This document shows, piece by piece, positions 9,799 through 18,022 of a stretch of DNA of 22,965 bases (position 1 is its first letter; the number at the start of each line of letters is the position of its first letter). Under the pieces are notes generated by a model, which saw only the letters and a program-made list of their open reading frames with translations, made no database searches and was not told the DNA's origin. Both the position numbers and the translations under genes were made by a program. Source of the stretch: a virus; IMG/VR virus record IMGVR_UViG_3300027859_000082, positions 1 to 22,965 of that record; one strand, written 5' to 3'.

Positions 9799-12483
9799 TT
9801 ATTCTATATGTACAAAAGTACGTGTATTATTATTATTTATATCACTTGAGCTGATAGTTTGTAATGTTTTACTACCTAAAAACTCAATTGTTTGGTTAGT
9901 ATTATAAAGCCTCGGAGTGTTATAGAAATTGTCCGTGCCTTTCCTTTGTTTGTAATTATTATTTATAATGGTTCTAAAATTAGGGTCTACAACTTTTACA
10001 GTATGTGATTGTAAAAATTTAGTTGGATTACTTGATGACTGTGATAAAGTCCAATTTGCTCCACTACTTAAAGAACCAATTTCTAATCTTTCGCCATCAA
10101 ATAAAGTTGCTCCATCTTGAGAACCAGTTGCTTGTACTGGATTAGTTTTTATTTCACTAATTAAATCAGTGACTACATTATGATTACAATTTATTTCTTG
10201 TATTTGTAAATGGTCAGCTACTCTTATTTCGTTATTAAGACCACTTCCTATTTTTACTTCTGGGTCATTAATATATCCATTACCTACATTTGTAATACCG
10301 CCATTTGCTAAAGTTAAAATATTAGTAGATATTTCTCCATCTCCATCTAAAGGAATCACTGCAGTTGCAGTAATGTTAGTAGATAGTAAATTGCCTGCAG
10401 CATCTTTTGATGTAGGAGCAGGGAATGTTATTGTTGGCGCTGATGTATAATTTTTATCAGCTAGGCCTACTAATCTTACTTCAGCTATTTTACCTACGTT
10501 TGGATTAGCTGCTACTGAACCAAAGAGTTGAGACCAATTAGAACCTTCTGAATTAATTGTTATTGCTTCTTTATTTAATTTGCCTTCTGCCTCGATACCT
10601 ATTGTCACAGACGGGTTCACTCCAGTGAGTCCACTAATAGATGTACCATTGAAAGTGACAGAAAGTGAAGAGCCTGTGTAGCCAAATCCTGGTTCATTTA
10701 CTTCTATGGATTTTAATGCTCCATTTAATGATGTAGCTGTAGCGGTAGCTGTTGTACCTGTAAATTTATGAGTTGCTCCTACGCCCACACCTGTTATATC
10801 AATAATTGACGAACCACTCATTGTTTTTAATTTTACTTTATTTCCACTGGATGTATGTATTTTATATTGTGTGCCTGATACTAATCCGGCAATAGCTGTT
10901 CCTGTAGTTGAATATGTGACTACTGAATTAACCGGTAAAGCAGATTGTTGTGCACTTGTTAATTTAATTGTATTATCAGATAAGTTAACAATACCAGTAC
11001 CTAATACTTCATCGTCGCTACCATCAAATACTATTGCTGCTGGTGGTGGGAACGCAATTACAGGAGTACCATAATCTCTACCACCATTTACTATAGTGAC
11101 AGAAGCTACTGAACCATTTGAAAGAACGGGAGTTAATTCTGCTGCTGTAAATCCAGAAGCACTTGCACTATCTGTTGAAGATACTGAAGGAACACTTGTG
11201 TATCCACTTCCTCCACTTGTCATAGTTATTGAATTTATTACACCATTTTTTAAAGCAAGTGAAAGAGTACCTGACTTATGTATTTTTACTGTAGGTGTCG
11301 GTAAAAATGTTGAAACAAACATTTCAATTAATACCGGAATATCTTCAGGTCCTATAATACCAGGTTGTCTTAACGGAGCAGCAGATAATACTATTCTGTC
11401 AGCTAATCCTAAACCGTCAGTTCTTATTCTACCAAATTGGTCTACATAAGTAGTAGGATGAAAAAAATCTTCACCTAAAACCGCTCTTGTTAATTGTAAA
11501 AATATTAATATTTCTGCAAAATATATAAACCCAGATGGGTGAACTAATCTATCATATGATAGTTCCCAATCAGATAAATTTTTACCAGTCTTAATTAAAT
11601 ATGAAAACTTTTGAAACTTTAAACTATCTTGTATTTTAATACTATCAGATAAAAATCCTTTATTATCTAAATATTGTCCACCTTTAGATAATGCTGGATT
11701 AACATCCCAATTACCAGATGATGGTATTAATACTTTATCATACGGAAATTCTATTTCTGCAAAATCGTTAAATAATATTTTAAAAAATATCTCAATTGAA
11801 TCTGTTGAACCTCTTAGTCTATAAAAGTCTATAATTTGTTTATAAAGAGTTCTTTTATCTACTGTGACTCCTCTTGGAATAGTAGCAGCAATTTCTTTTT
11901 GCATTAACTCTAAATAACCAGAACTATTTGTATCAATGTCCAATGCTTGTTCAATTGTATTCATTACATATGATGGACCTGGACCTACCCAATTCTTTTG
12001 AATTGTTGTTAATTTTGCTGTATAATTATTATAAGCAGTTAAACCATTAACTGTAAATGTTTTACCTATTTCAGAAATTGATGTTGCGAGTGAACCCGGT
12101 AATTCATTACCATTTGTTATTGCAACATTAACATCTGTTAAAGTTATAGGTACTTCTGTTCCTGTAGGACTTGTTAATACAAGAGTTGAACTTGCGCCAG
12201 ATTCATCAGTAAAAAATTTATTATTTTCATTATTCGGGTCAGCTATTCTAAATTGTGCTAAGCCATCTAATACAATTACTTCAAAAACACTAGTTTCTTG
12301 AAATATAAACTCATCCATGTTCATGAATGTATAATAAGATTGTAAAAATTTATCTAGCTTATCTTTATTTTCTAAAATTTCTAATGGTATTATTTGGTCT
12401 AGACGAACATCTTCACGGGTTTGAGCCAAGCTGCCTTGTTCAACTTCAATAGCTCCCGGTGTTAATGACTTTTTATATCCCAT
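9799..12483 (-). CDS. Baseplate wedge structural protein in the gp7 position
   Basis: An 894-aa protein encoded between gp6 and gp8, exactly where T4 has gp7 (1032 aa). The first 400 residues are mixed helix and strand. They contain KEIAATIPRGVTVDKRTLYK then FYRLRGSTDSIEIFFKILF at about 196-240, a motif style seen in tail proteins that pack against baseplate-J (gp6-like) proteins. Residues 405-745 are dominated by beta repeats with the pattern G-x-Y-x-x-x-P-x-V (about 427, 470, 600, 678 and 736), plus an inserted module at 505-575 (VNSVVTYSTTGTAIAGL). It is a gp7 functional equivalent by synteny; direct sequence identity to T4 gp7 is not evident to me. No clear Shine-Dalgarno is seen: ATG follows the gp6 stop by 2 nt, suggesting coupling. 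Confidence 0.7.
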   Translation of the reverse strand: MGYKKSLTPGAIEVEQGSLAQTREDVRLDQIIPLEILENKDKLDKFLQSYYTFMNMDEFIFQETSVFEVIVLDGLAQFRIADPNNENNKFFTDESGASSTLVLTSPTGTEVPITLTDVNVAITNGNELPGSLATSISEIGKTFTVNGLTAYNNYTAKLTTIQKNWVGPGPSYVMNTIEQALDIDTNSSGYLELMQKEIAATIPRGVTVDKRTLYKQIIDFYRLRGSTDSIEIFFKILFNDFAEIEFPYDKVLIPSSGNWDVNPALSKGGQYLDNKGFLSDSIKIQDSLKFQKFSYLIKTGKNLSDWELSYDRLVHPSGFIYFAEILIFLQLTRAVLGEDFFHPTTYVDQFGRIRTDGLGLADRIVLSAAPLRQPGIIGPEDIPVLIEMFVSTFLPTPTVKIHKSGTLSLALKNGVINSITMTSGGSGYTSVPSVSSTDSASASGFTAAELTPVLSNGSVASVTIVNGGRDYGTPVIAFPPPAAIVFDGSDDEVLGTGIVNLSDNTIKLTSAQQSALPVNSVVTYSTTGTAIAGLVSGTQYKIHTSSGNKVKLKTMSGSSIIDITGVGVGATHKFTGTTATATATSLNGALKSIEVNEPGFGYTGSSLSVTFNGTSISGLTGVNPSVTIGIEAEGKLNKEAITINSEGSNWSQLFGSVAANPNVGKIAEVRLVGLADKNYTSAPTITFPAPTSKDAAGNLLSTNITATAVIPLDGDGEISTNILTLANGGITNVGNGYINDPEVKIGSGLNNEIRVADHLQIQEINCNHNVVTDLISEIKTNPVQATGSQDGATLFDGERLEIGSLSSGANWTLSQSSSNPTKFLQSHTVKVVDPNFRTIINNNYKQRKGTDNFYNTPRLYNTNQTIEFLGSKTLQTISSSDINNNNTRTFVHIE
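9834..9841 (-). promoter_or_regulatory. Candidate late promoter for gp8
   Basis: Perfect minus-strand TATAAATA in the last codons of the gp7-position gene. Predicted start is about 9828, giving a leader of about 43 nt that contains the AGGACAGGA ribosome site of gp8. The octamer also encodes Asp-Ile-Asn, so chance is possible, but spacing to gp8 is plausible. Confidence 0.45.
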
Positions 12484-12485
12484 TA

Positions 12486-14363
12486 TTATTTAAATCTTGA
12501 TGTTGTTTTATAAGATATAGAACCAGCTGAACCAGCAACTGCTATTGTATCTACTTCTGGAGTAATTTCAACAAAGTTCATATCAATGTCTATTAATTGG
12601 TCTCTTTTAGGAGCCATATCTAATGAATTAGGTAATACTGTTATTTTAATTGATGTTGTATCATCAGGTGTAAAGTTATTTAAAGAAACACTACCTTTAT
12701 CAATATCAATTAATCCTGCATCTGCAATTACTGTTGTATTTACATCATCAATTATTTTATAAACAATAACTTTTCTTTGTGATGAACCAGATATTGGAAC
12801 ATCTCCAAAGAAATGGTCGACATTATTTATTTTAAAAGCTGATGAAGATATTAAAAAATCTGTTGAAACCCCTGATTGATAAAATGGAGAGCTAAATGTT
12901 AAAGTAAAATTATTTAATGCATTATTTACTGGTGTTATATTTTTAAACATTCTTGGTCGTACCATAGTATTTAATATAGCAGGGTCAGAATTATCTATTG
13001 CTGATGTTAATTGTGAATGCCTAAATACACCATCAAATTTATTTAAATTATTAAAGTTATAATTTGTTATAGTATCTTTAACAACTGATGATAATTCAAC
13101 TGAACTTCTATCTGTTAAATTAGGATTATATTTAAATGCAACATCTAATTCTAATCTTGTAAAATTAGGGTCAACAATTTCTGGCGTAATTGATACAACA
13201 TTTTTACCTTTTAATATACTACCAGTAATATCTGTTTTTTCCGCTGTTGTTAAAGTATCTGCTAATAATGGTTTAATACAAATATAAATTCTACCAAAAT
13301 CAGGTGGGTCATTATCTTCTCCACCCCATGTTGATATTGAATCTATATTACTAAATTCTTTTTTAAGAATTGCTGCATAATCATCAGCTGTCACAGCTCT
13401 ATTCTGTGATATAAATGTAAGTGGAGCATTAAATCTTATTGACTCCATTGTTTCAGCTTCGGCTCCACCAGCTGCAGCATTTTTTAATGTAAGAGTAATG
13501 TTTCCATATTGGCCTGTGCGGCCTAATGCATTAGATATAGAAAATACGCTTGCTCCATTACTTTCTGTACCGGTAGTAGTTGCGTAATCAATAGTTACGA
13601 TATTATTATTAGTAGGTTTAAATCCAGTGACACCATCACCAAAATATATTTCATAATACCCACTTGAATTTTCTTGTAAGTAATAAACCTTTGATGTAGA
13701 ATCTACACCTCTTAACGTTTCAAACTTTGTATATATATCAAACTCAGAAGATTCTTCATTAGACTGTACACGTACACGTAACGTACTTGTGTCTGCATCA
13801 AAATCATTTAGTTGAAATTTTTGATTTTCTATATCATTATCAACTCTATATTTTAATTCTCTTATTGAACCTTCTGCTAAAACTACGTCTTTAAAGGTAT
13901 ATGTGTTTGTAGTAATTGCACTTAATGTTGCTGTTTGTGTTTCTAATACTATATATTGAAATTCTTCTCCAGATACTTGAGTAGTAAATTTTGTTCCTCT
14001 AGGAAGTTCTAGTGTTGGGTCATGAGTTCCTGATAAAACATTACCATCACTATCTAAAATACTTACAACTACGTCAACAGTAGCTCTTGGAGATAAAAGA
14101 GACCTAGGTGTATAACCTAATAATTTAGCTCTTGTTACGACATTACCTCTTATTTGAGCTGAATCTAAAAAAGATTCATTTAACGAGTAATGAGCATTTA
14201 AAGCATTATAATGAGTATTGTATGCTAATACGTCTAATAAGACACTCAGACCTGAACCATCAAAGTCGTAATCATTAAATTCTGTTTGTTGTTTTAAAAA
14301 ATTTTTCAGATTATTTTTTATATCTGCAAAATCAAGTTCCGTTACGTTTAAATTTGTTGCCAT
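12486..14363 (-). CDS. gp6: Baseplate wedge protein gp6 (baseplate J-like)
   Basis: A 625-aa relative of T4 gp6 (660 aa), the protein that forms the inner baseplate ring with gp25, gp53 and gp7. The N-terminus has the typical gp6/baseplate-J start: DFADIKNNLKNFLKQQ, then a block around residues 45-90 with YNTHYNALNAHYSLNESFL and a Leu-Gly-Tyr-Thr-Pro-Arg-Ser motif. The middle has FGDGVTGFKP (about 245), RFNAPLTFISQNRAVTADDY (about 310-330) and WGGEDNDPP (about 346), all hallmarks of the family. The end is beta-rich. It begins one base downstream of the gp25 stop, and GAAGG lies upstream of ATG, consistent with a gp25-gp6-gp7-gp8 assembly cassette. Confidence 0.92.
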   Translation of the reverse strand: MATNLNVTELDFADIKNNLKNFLKQQTEFNDYDFDGSGLSVLLDVLAYNTHYNALNAHYSLNESFLDSAQIRGNVVTRAKLLGYTPRSLLSPRATVDVVVSILDSDGNVLSGTHDPTLELPRGTKFTTQVSGEEFQYIVLETQTATLSAITTNTYTFKDVVLAEGSIRELKYRVDNDIENQKFQLNDFDADTSTLRVRVQSNEESSEFDIYTKFETLRGVDSTSKVYYLQENSSGYYEIYFGDGVTGFKPTNNNIVTIDYATTTGTESNGASVFSISNALGRTGQYGNITLTLKNAAAGGAEAETMESIRFNAPLTFISQNRAVTADDYAAILKKEFSNIDSISTWGGEDNDPPDFGRIYICIKPLLADTLTTAEKTDITGSILKGKNVVSITPEIVDPNFTRLELDVAFKYNPNLTDRSSVELSSVVKDTITNYNFNNLNKFDGVFRHSQLTSAIDNSDPAILNTMVRPRMFKNITPVNNALNNFTLTFSSPFYQSGVSTDFLISSSAFKINNVDHFFGDVPISGSSQRKVIVYKIIDDVNTTVIADAGLIDIDKGSVSLNNFTPDDTTSIKITVLPNSLDMAPKRDQLIDIDMNFVEITPEVDTIAVAGSAGSISYKTTSRFK

Positions 14364-14364
14364 T

Positions 14365-14814
14365 TTATCTTAACCTTCTTAATATTATTTCTACTGATGA
14401 ATCAGCACTAAACTCTTTTATTCTAAAAATTACATCAATGATATATGAATTATTGTCAAAATCATCTATTATATCAATACTTTTTACAGCTATTCTTGGT
14501 TCATATTTTTGTAATACAAACCTTATATTATCTCTTAATTCTATATTAGTAATTACACCTGCAGGTTCAAAAAGTAATCCTCTTAAATTAGCGCCTAAAT
14601 CATCTGAAAACGGCCTTTCATAAAAATTACTTATAAGTAAATTTTTTACTGCATTTTTTATAGCAGAGTCGTCTTTTAAAGGTATAATATCTTTACGTAT
14701 AGGATGTATGTTTAAAGATAAATCTAAATCACGATACGGCTTCTTTTTAGAAACAATCTTAGCTTGTTCTAAATTCCCTGATATTTGCTTGTCGCCTGTA
14801 TATAATCCTGCCAT
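14365..14814 (-). CDS. gp25: Baseplate wedge protein gp25
   Basis: A 149-aa relative of T4 gp25 (132 aa; GPW_gp25 family), which contacts sheath and gp6 and helps nucleate sheath assembly. Diagnostic features are FYERPFSDDLGANLRGLLFE at residues 64-83 (T4: RPFDPEFGCDLSDQLFE) and the family Glu-Pro-Arg motif within LQKYEPRI (E105, P106, R107; T4: RNYEPRI). Residues 1-45 are a variable N-terminus rich in Lys and Asp. The start is set by a late promoter lying immediately upstream; no Shine-Dalgarno fits in the few leader bases. It sits two bases before gp6. Confidence 0.95.
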   Translation of the reverse strand: MAGLYTGDKQISGNLEQAKIVSKKKPYRDLDLSLNIHPIRKDIIPLKDDSAIKNAVKNLLISNFYERPFSDDLGANLRGLLFEPAGVITNIELRDNIRFVLQKYEPRIAVKSIDIIDDFDNNSYIIDVIFRIKEFSADSSVEIILRRLR

Positions 14815-14819
14815 AATAC

Positions 14820-14827
14820 TATTTATA
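14820..14827 (-). promoter_or_regulatory. Late promoter directly before gp25
   Basis: The minus strand reads TATAAATA followed by GTATT and then ATG. With T4 spacing (start about 6 nt past the octamer) the RNA would begin at the A of the start codon, giving a leaderless or nearly leaderless mRNA. The site lies in the short gap before the 422-aa gene's stop, not in coding sequence, which raises confidence that it is a real promoter. Confidence 0.75.
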
Positions 14828-14831
14828 CTCT

Positions 14832-16100
14832 TTAACCTGCTGTTTCAGCTACTTGTGATTCAATTCCTTGTATTGTATTACTTACTGTTGTAATATTATC
14901 AAATGCACTTAAATCTACAGTGGTTGGTATACCTATTAACTTTAAAAAGTCACAGAATGTAAATGTAATCCATTGTGTAAGCGCACTTAATCCTATAGCA
15001 TCAAAGAATGCTGTGACTTTTTCCATCCATTTCTTTAATAAATATGTTTGCCAATTTTCTTTAAACTCTTTTAACTTAGCTGATATTCTAGCAACTTTAA
15101 AATCTAAATTTTCAAATTTATCTTCAAAGTCACCACCAAATAAAGCACTTACTTTAAATCCAAGAATTTCTAAATTTTCTAATTTATCTAATATACCTTC
15201 ATGCATTTTTCGTAATAACTGTTCTTTAGCTAAATCATCTTTTATATCGCCTAACTTATCTAACTCTGCTTGAAAGTTAGCTTTTTCTTCATCAATAATA
15301 GCTTTAATTAATGCTCCAACATCTGGTCCAGTTAATGGAACAGGAAGTGCTGGTAAACCTAGTGCACTCCATATTTCATCAAACTTACCTATTAAACCAC
15401 CAAAGCCGCTAAACAATTGACCGTTCATAAACTTAGTTGCTTCATTTTTTATAAAGTCCATAAGTTGTTTTGCTTTAAGTTCTTGATTCTCTAAACCTAA
15501 TTCACCATCAAAATATTTATATTCATCTGGTAATAATGCATATAATGAATCTATTTTATCATTACGTAATTTATCAATTTCTTTTTGTAATTCTTCAGCC
15601 GATAAATCATCGCCTAACTGCGCAATTTTAGCTTCTATATCAGCACCAAAGCCAGATATATCTGCAGCTATAGTATCTAAATATGCTCGGTCAGTGACTA
15701 ACTTTAAAACATCTATTGATATACCAAGAATTGGAACGGTAAAAGATATTGGAAATAATGTTGTAATCAAATTCATTATTTGAGTTTGTATATACATTGG
15801 ATATTCTTCCAATAATCTTTGTATCATTATCTCCCATTCTTTTTCTGGTATTTCTAATTTTTTAAACTTAGGGTCATAAGGACCAAATAGTTTTCTTATA
15901 TCATCTATAATTTTTTGTATTTCTTCTGCTTGTTTTTCAAATTTAGCTTTTTCTTCTTCAGCTAAATTTTGTGCTAAAGCTTTTAATTTACCTGGAAGAG
16001 TAGCTAAACCACCAAAAAAATTAGATAAATTAACTGGTTGTGGTAATATAACTTCTGGACATTCCAGCTCTGGTAGAGTTATTTTTGGAAGCTCGGCCAT
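14832..16100 (-). CDS. Unrecognised helical protein between spike and gp25
   Basis: A 422-aa protein I do not recognise. The first 25 residues are Leu/Pro/Glu-rich (LPKITLPELECPEVILPQP). Residues 38-75 form a charged helix (LKALAQNLAEEEKAKFEKQ), followed by GPYDPKFKKLEIPEKEWEIM. A hydrophobic patch at 115-130 (LFPISFTVPILGISIDVL) could be an amphipathic or membrane-interacting helix. Residues 155-350 are Lys/Glu/Asp/Leu-rich and mostly helical. The middle contains GLPALPVPLTGPDVGALIK. It has no lysozyme, peptidase or nuclease motif. It overlaps the spike gene stop by one base (TAATG) with no Shine-Dalgarno, so it is probably translated by coupling. Position suggests a hub or tail-lumen component, possibly replacing a T4 hub gene (gp28/gp29), but this is inference only. 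Confidence 0.75.
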   Translation of the reverse strand: MAELPKITLPELECPEVILPQPVNLSNFFGGLATLPGKLKALAQNLAEEEKAKFEKQAEEIQKIIDDIRKLFGPYDPKFKKLEIPEKEWEIMIQRLLEEYPMYIQTQIMNLITTLFPISFTVPILGISIDVLKLVTDRAYLDTIAADISGFGADIEAKIAQLGDDLSAEELQKEIDKLRNDKIDSLYALLPDEYKYFDGELGLENQELKAKQLMDFIKNEATKFMNGQLFSGFGGLIGKFDEIWSALGLPALPVPLTGPDVGALIKAIIDEEKANFQAELDKLGDIKDDLAKEQLLRKMHEGILDKLENLEILGFKVSALFGGDFEDKFENLDFKVARISAKLKEFKENWQTYLLKKWMEKVTAFFDAIGLSALTQWITFTFCDFLKLIGIPTTVDLSAFDNITTVSNTIQGIESQVAETAG

Positions 16101-16657
16101 TATATAATTGTTGTTTTTTCAGCTGATGTAAGGGTAATAGCACCAGAAGATGTTATATTTGTATTCCCTCCATTAGCTATTGAAACATTATTATCTTTAT
16201 CAATAGTAATTGTGGCACCTTTAGCATGTTGAACAGTAATTTTTTCATCACCTTCTTTATTTTCAAATTCTATTTTATGACCAGCTTTTGTATGATGGAC
16301 TTTATTTGTAGTTGAAGAGCCAGACGGTATATCTTGTACATCATCTGTTTGAGTTGCTATTGAACCCATAACCACAGGGTCTTGAGCAGATGGTCCATCT
16401 CTAAAAAAGCCTACAACCCATGAACCTTTTTCTAAATGATGATTACCACCATTACCTTTTATAGATGCTGATGTGACTGGCATCATAACAGTAGCCCAAG
16501 GCAATTCACTATCTTTTTCTACACCATCATAATAACCATAAGCCATTACTCTTACTCTATTTAAATTCTTAGGGTCATCAATATCTTTTACTTCGCCTAT
16601 AAACCATGTAAAAGTTCCGTTTTTATATTGGTCTGATTGTTTATTCATATTTAACAT
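16100..16657 (-). CDS. gp5: gp5-like baseplate spike, OB-fold only, no lysozyme
   Basis: A 185-aa relative of T4 gp5 (575 aa), the trimeric hub/spike protein. Residues 15-103 match the gp5 N-terminal OB fold: FTWFIGEVKDIDDPKNLNRV, LPWATVMMPVTSAS, then GSWVVGFFRDG and AQDPVVMGSI. After a Ser/Thr-rich linker, residues 120-185 are short beta repeats (HHTKAGHKIEFEN, KITVQHAKGATITID, NVSIANGGNTNITSSGAITL), the beginning of a spike beta-helix. The T4 lysozyme domain is missing and the beta-helix is short. ATG at 16657 is preceded by TAGGA about 9 nt upstream; a second ATG three codons in is an alternative start. It follows the gp27-like gene closely, as T4 gp5 binds gp27. Confidence 0.9.
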   Translation of the reverse strand: MLNMNKQSDQYKNGTFTWFIGEVKDIDDPKNLNRVRVMAYGYYDGVEKDSELPWATVMMPVTSASIKGNGGNHHLEKGSWVVGFFRDGPSAQDPVVMGSIATQTDDVQDIPSGSSTTNKVHHTKAGHKIEFENKEGDEKITVQHAKGATITIDKDNNVSIANGGNTNITSSGAITLTSAEKTTII

Positions 16658-16666
16658 AATAAAATC

Positions 16667-18022
16667 CTAAAATTCGTCTAATTGTTTTGTTTTAAATGAG
16701 TCTTTATGAAGAGTAGTATACATAATATATCCATCTTTTCCAAAATGATGAGTTATTTTTGTCACTAAATAATTACCGCTAAACCATAAATCATTAAACT
16801 CTCTTCCTTCTTCTAACTCTTCTGATATTTCTGCTTGTTTTATAAATTCTAAATTAACAATTGCACCAGGCATTAAATTAAAATCACCGGCCAAATCAAC
16901 ATTTAATACTACAGTATTTAAATTTTCTCTTATAACATTACATTTTAAGGCGTTTGGAAATTCATTTGAGCTATGATATGTAGGAGTTGTAGTAGTACCA
17001 CTACCAAAAGCTAAATCATTTGATGAATAATAATATTTTTTAGAATTATTTATTTCAAAAAGTGGTGTATCTCCAACTTTCATTTCTGCAATAGCTGGTG
17101 GAAAGTCATTTAACATAACACTTTTATCAATTTTATCATAAGAATATTTTATTTCTGTTTCATCTTTAATTTTTTTATTTGATATATCTATTGATCGAGC
17201 ATTTGAACCAAATACACCTGTATTTGCTGGTGTTAATTTTGAAAGATTAAGACTAGACCTTACATTTCTTATTTTAGCTCTTTCTTCTTCAAATGCAAAC
17301 TGTTCTTTGTTTCTATATAATGTCTGTTCTAAATTAGGAAATCGATTATATGTATTAAAAGGAAGTGATTTACGTAATAACATACTTGCATATGAATCTA
17401 ATACTAATCCTTTTTTAGCAGTTTCATAAAAATATACTGGAGTTCCATTATCATTAGCATTTCTTAATAACCAAGAAATTGCTTCAACCGGTTTTAAATT
17501 TGGATATATACCTTGCATCAATCCATTTGTATTACAATTTTTTTGTACATCTAATTTAGCACCAAGTTCGCTTTTAGTAATACTTGTAATTAAAGATTTA
17601 GCATCTCCTGTAAACGATTTATTTAAACATTTTTTAGAGTTTATATAAACATGTTTTGAAACGCATGTTATAACATAAGTCCTTACAGAAGGTTTTGTTT
17701 GAGAAGTTTGACCTACATCTGATATATATAATTCCATTTCAAAACCAACTTCGCCTTCCAAAGGTTCAGTTCTTCCAATGTCTAATATTATTTTTTCATT
17801 ACCAGCTAGCTTAACTTCAGAAAATAAATTAATTGAGTCTTCTACAAATAATTCAACAACAATACTACCACGATGTAATGCTTCGTGAATCTTTATATCA
17901 TGAAGCATGTCACCGAAGTTTTCTATTACATGACCACTATTACTGGTTAAATTAGCTTTTCTTAATTTAAAGCTTAGGGGAGTGACACTAACTTCTTCTT
18001 GTGTTGTAAAATTTGTACTCAT
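16667..18022 (-). CDS. gp27: gp27-like baseplate hub protein
   Basis: A 451-aa protein with the layout of phage hub proteins of the gp27/gpD class. The N-terminal beta domain contains LHDIKIHEALHRGSIVVELF at about residues 40-60. A second domain, reached after YVITCVSKHVYINSKKCL (about 125-142), contains KPVEAISWLLRNANDNGTP (about 176-194). The C-terminal tube-like strands contain LVTKITHHFGKDGYIMYTTL (about 422-441), matching in style T4 gp27 [20 protein letters not shown]. T4 gp27 is 391 aa. It lies directly upstream of the gp5-like spike gene, its expected binding partner. Its ATG overlaps the gp53 stop by one base. The assignment rests on motif style and neighbours rather than strong identity. 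Confidence 0.7.
   Translation of the reverse strand: MSTNFTTQEEVSVTPLSFKLRKANLTSNSGHVIENFGDMLHDIKIHEALHRGSIVVELFVEDSINLFSEVKLAGNEKIILDIGRTEPLEGEVGFEMELYISDVGQTSQTKPSVRTYVITCVSKHVYINSKKCLNKSFTGDAKSLITSITKSELGAKLDVQKNCNTNGLMQGIYPNLKPVEAISWLLRNANDNGTPVYFYETAKKGLVLDSYASMLLRKSLPFNTYNRFPNLEQTLYRNKEQFAFEEERAKIRNVRSSLNLSKLTPANTGVFGSNARSIDISNKKIKDETEIKYSYDKIDKSVMLNDFPPAIAEMKVGDTPLFEINNSKKYYYSSNDLAFGSGTTTTPTYHSSNEFPNALKCNVIRENLNTVVLNVDLAGDFNLMPGAIVNLEFIKQAEISEELEEGREFNDLWFSGNYLVTKITHHFGKDGYIMYTTLHKDSFKTKQLDEF

Noticed and set aside
9960-9967. Minus-strand TATAAATA inside the gp7-position gene
   Set aside because: It encodes Ile-Asn codons far from a gene start; such octamers are expected by chance at this AT content.
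12487-12494. TTTAAATA before the 894-aa gene as a late promoter
   Set aside because: One mismatch to the octamer, overlaps the gp6 stop, and coupling to gp6 explains expression well enough.
15514-15521. Minus-strand TATAAATA inside the 422-aa gene
   Set aside because: It lies mid-gene, encodes Tyr-Lys-Tyr, and no gene begins nearby.
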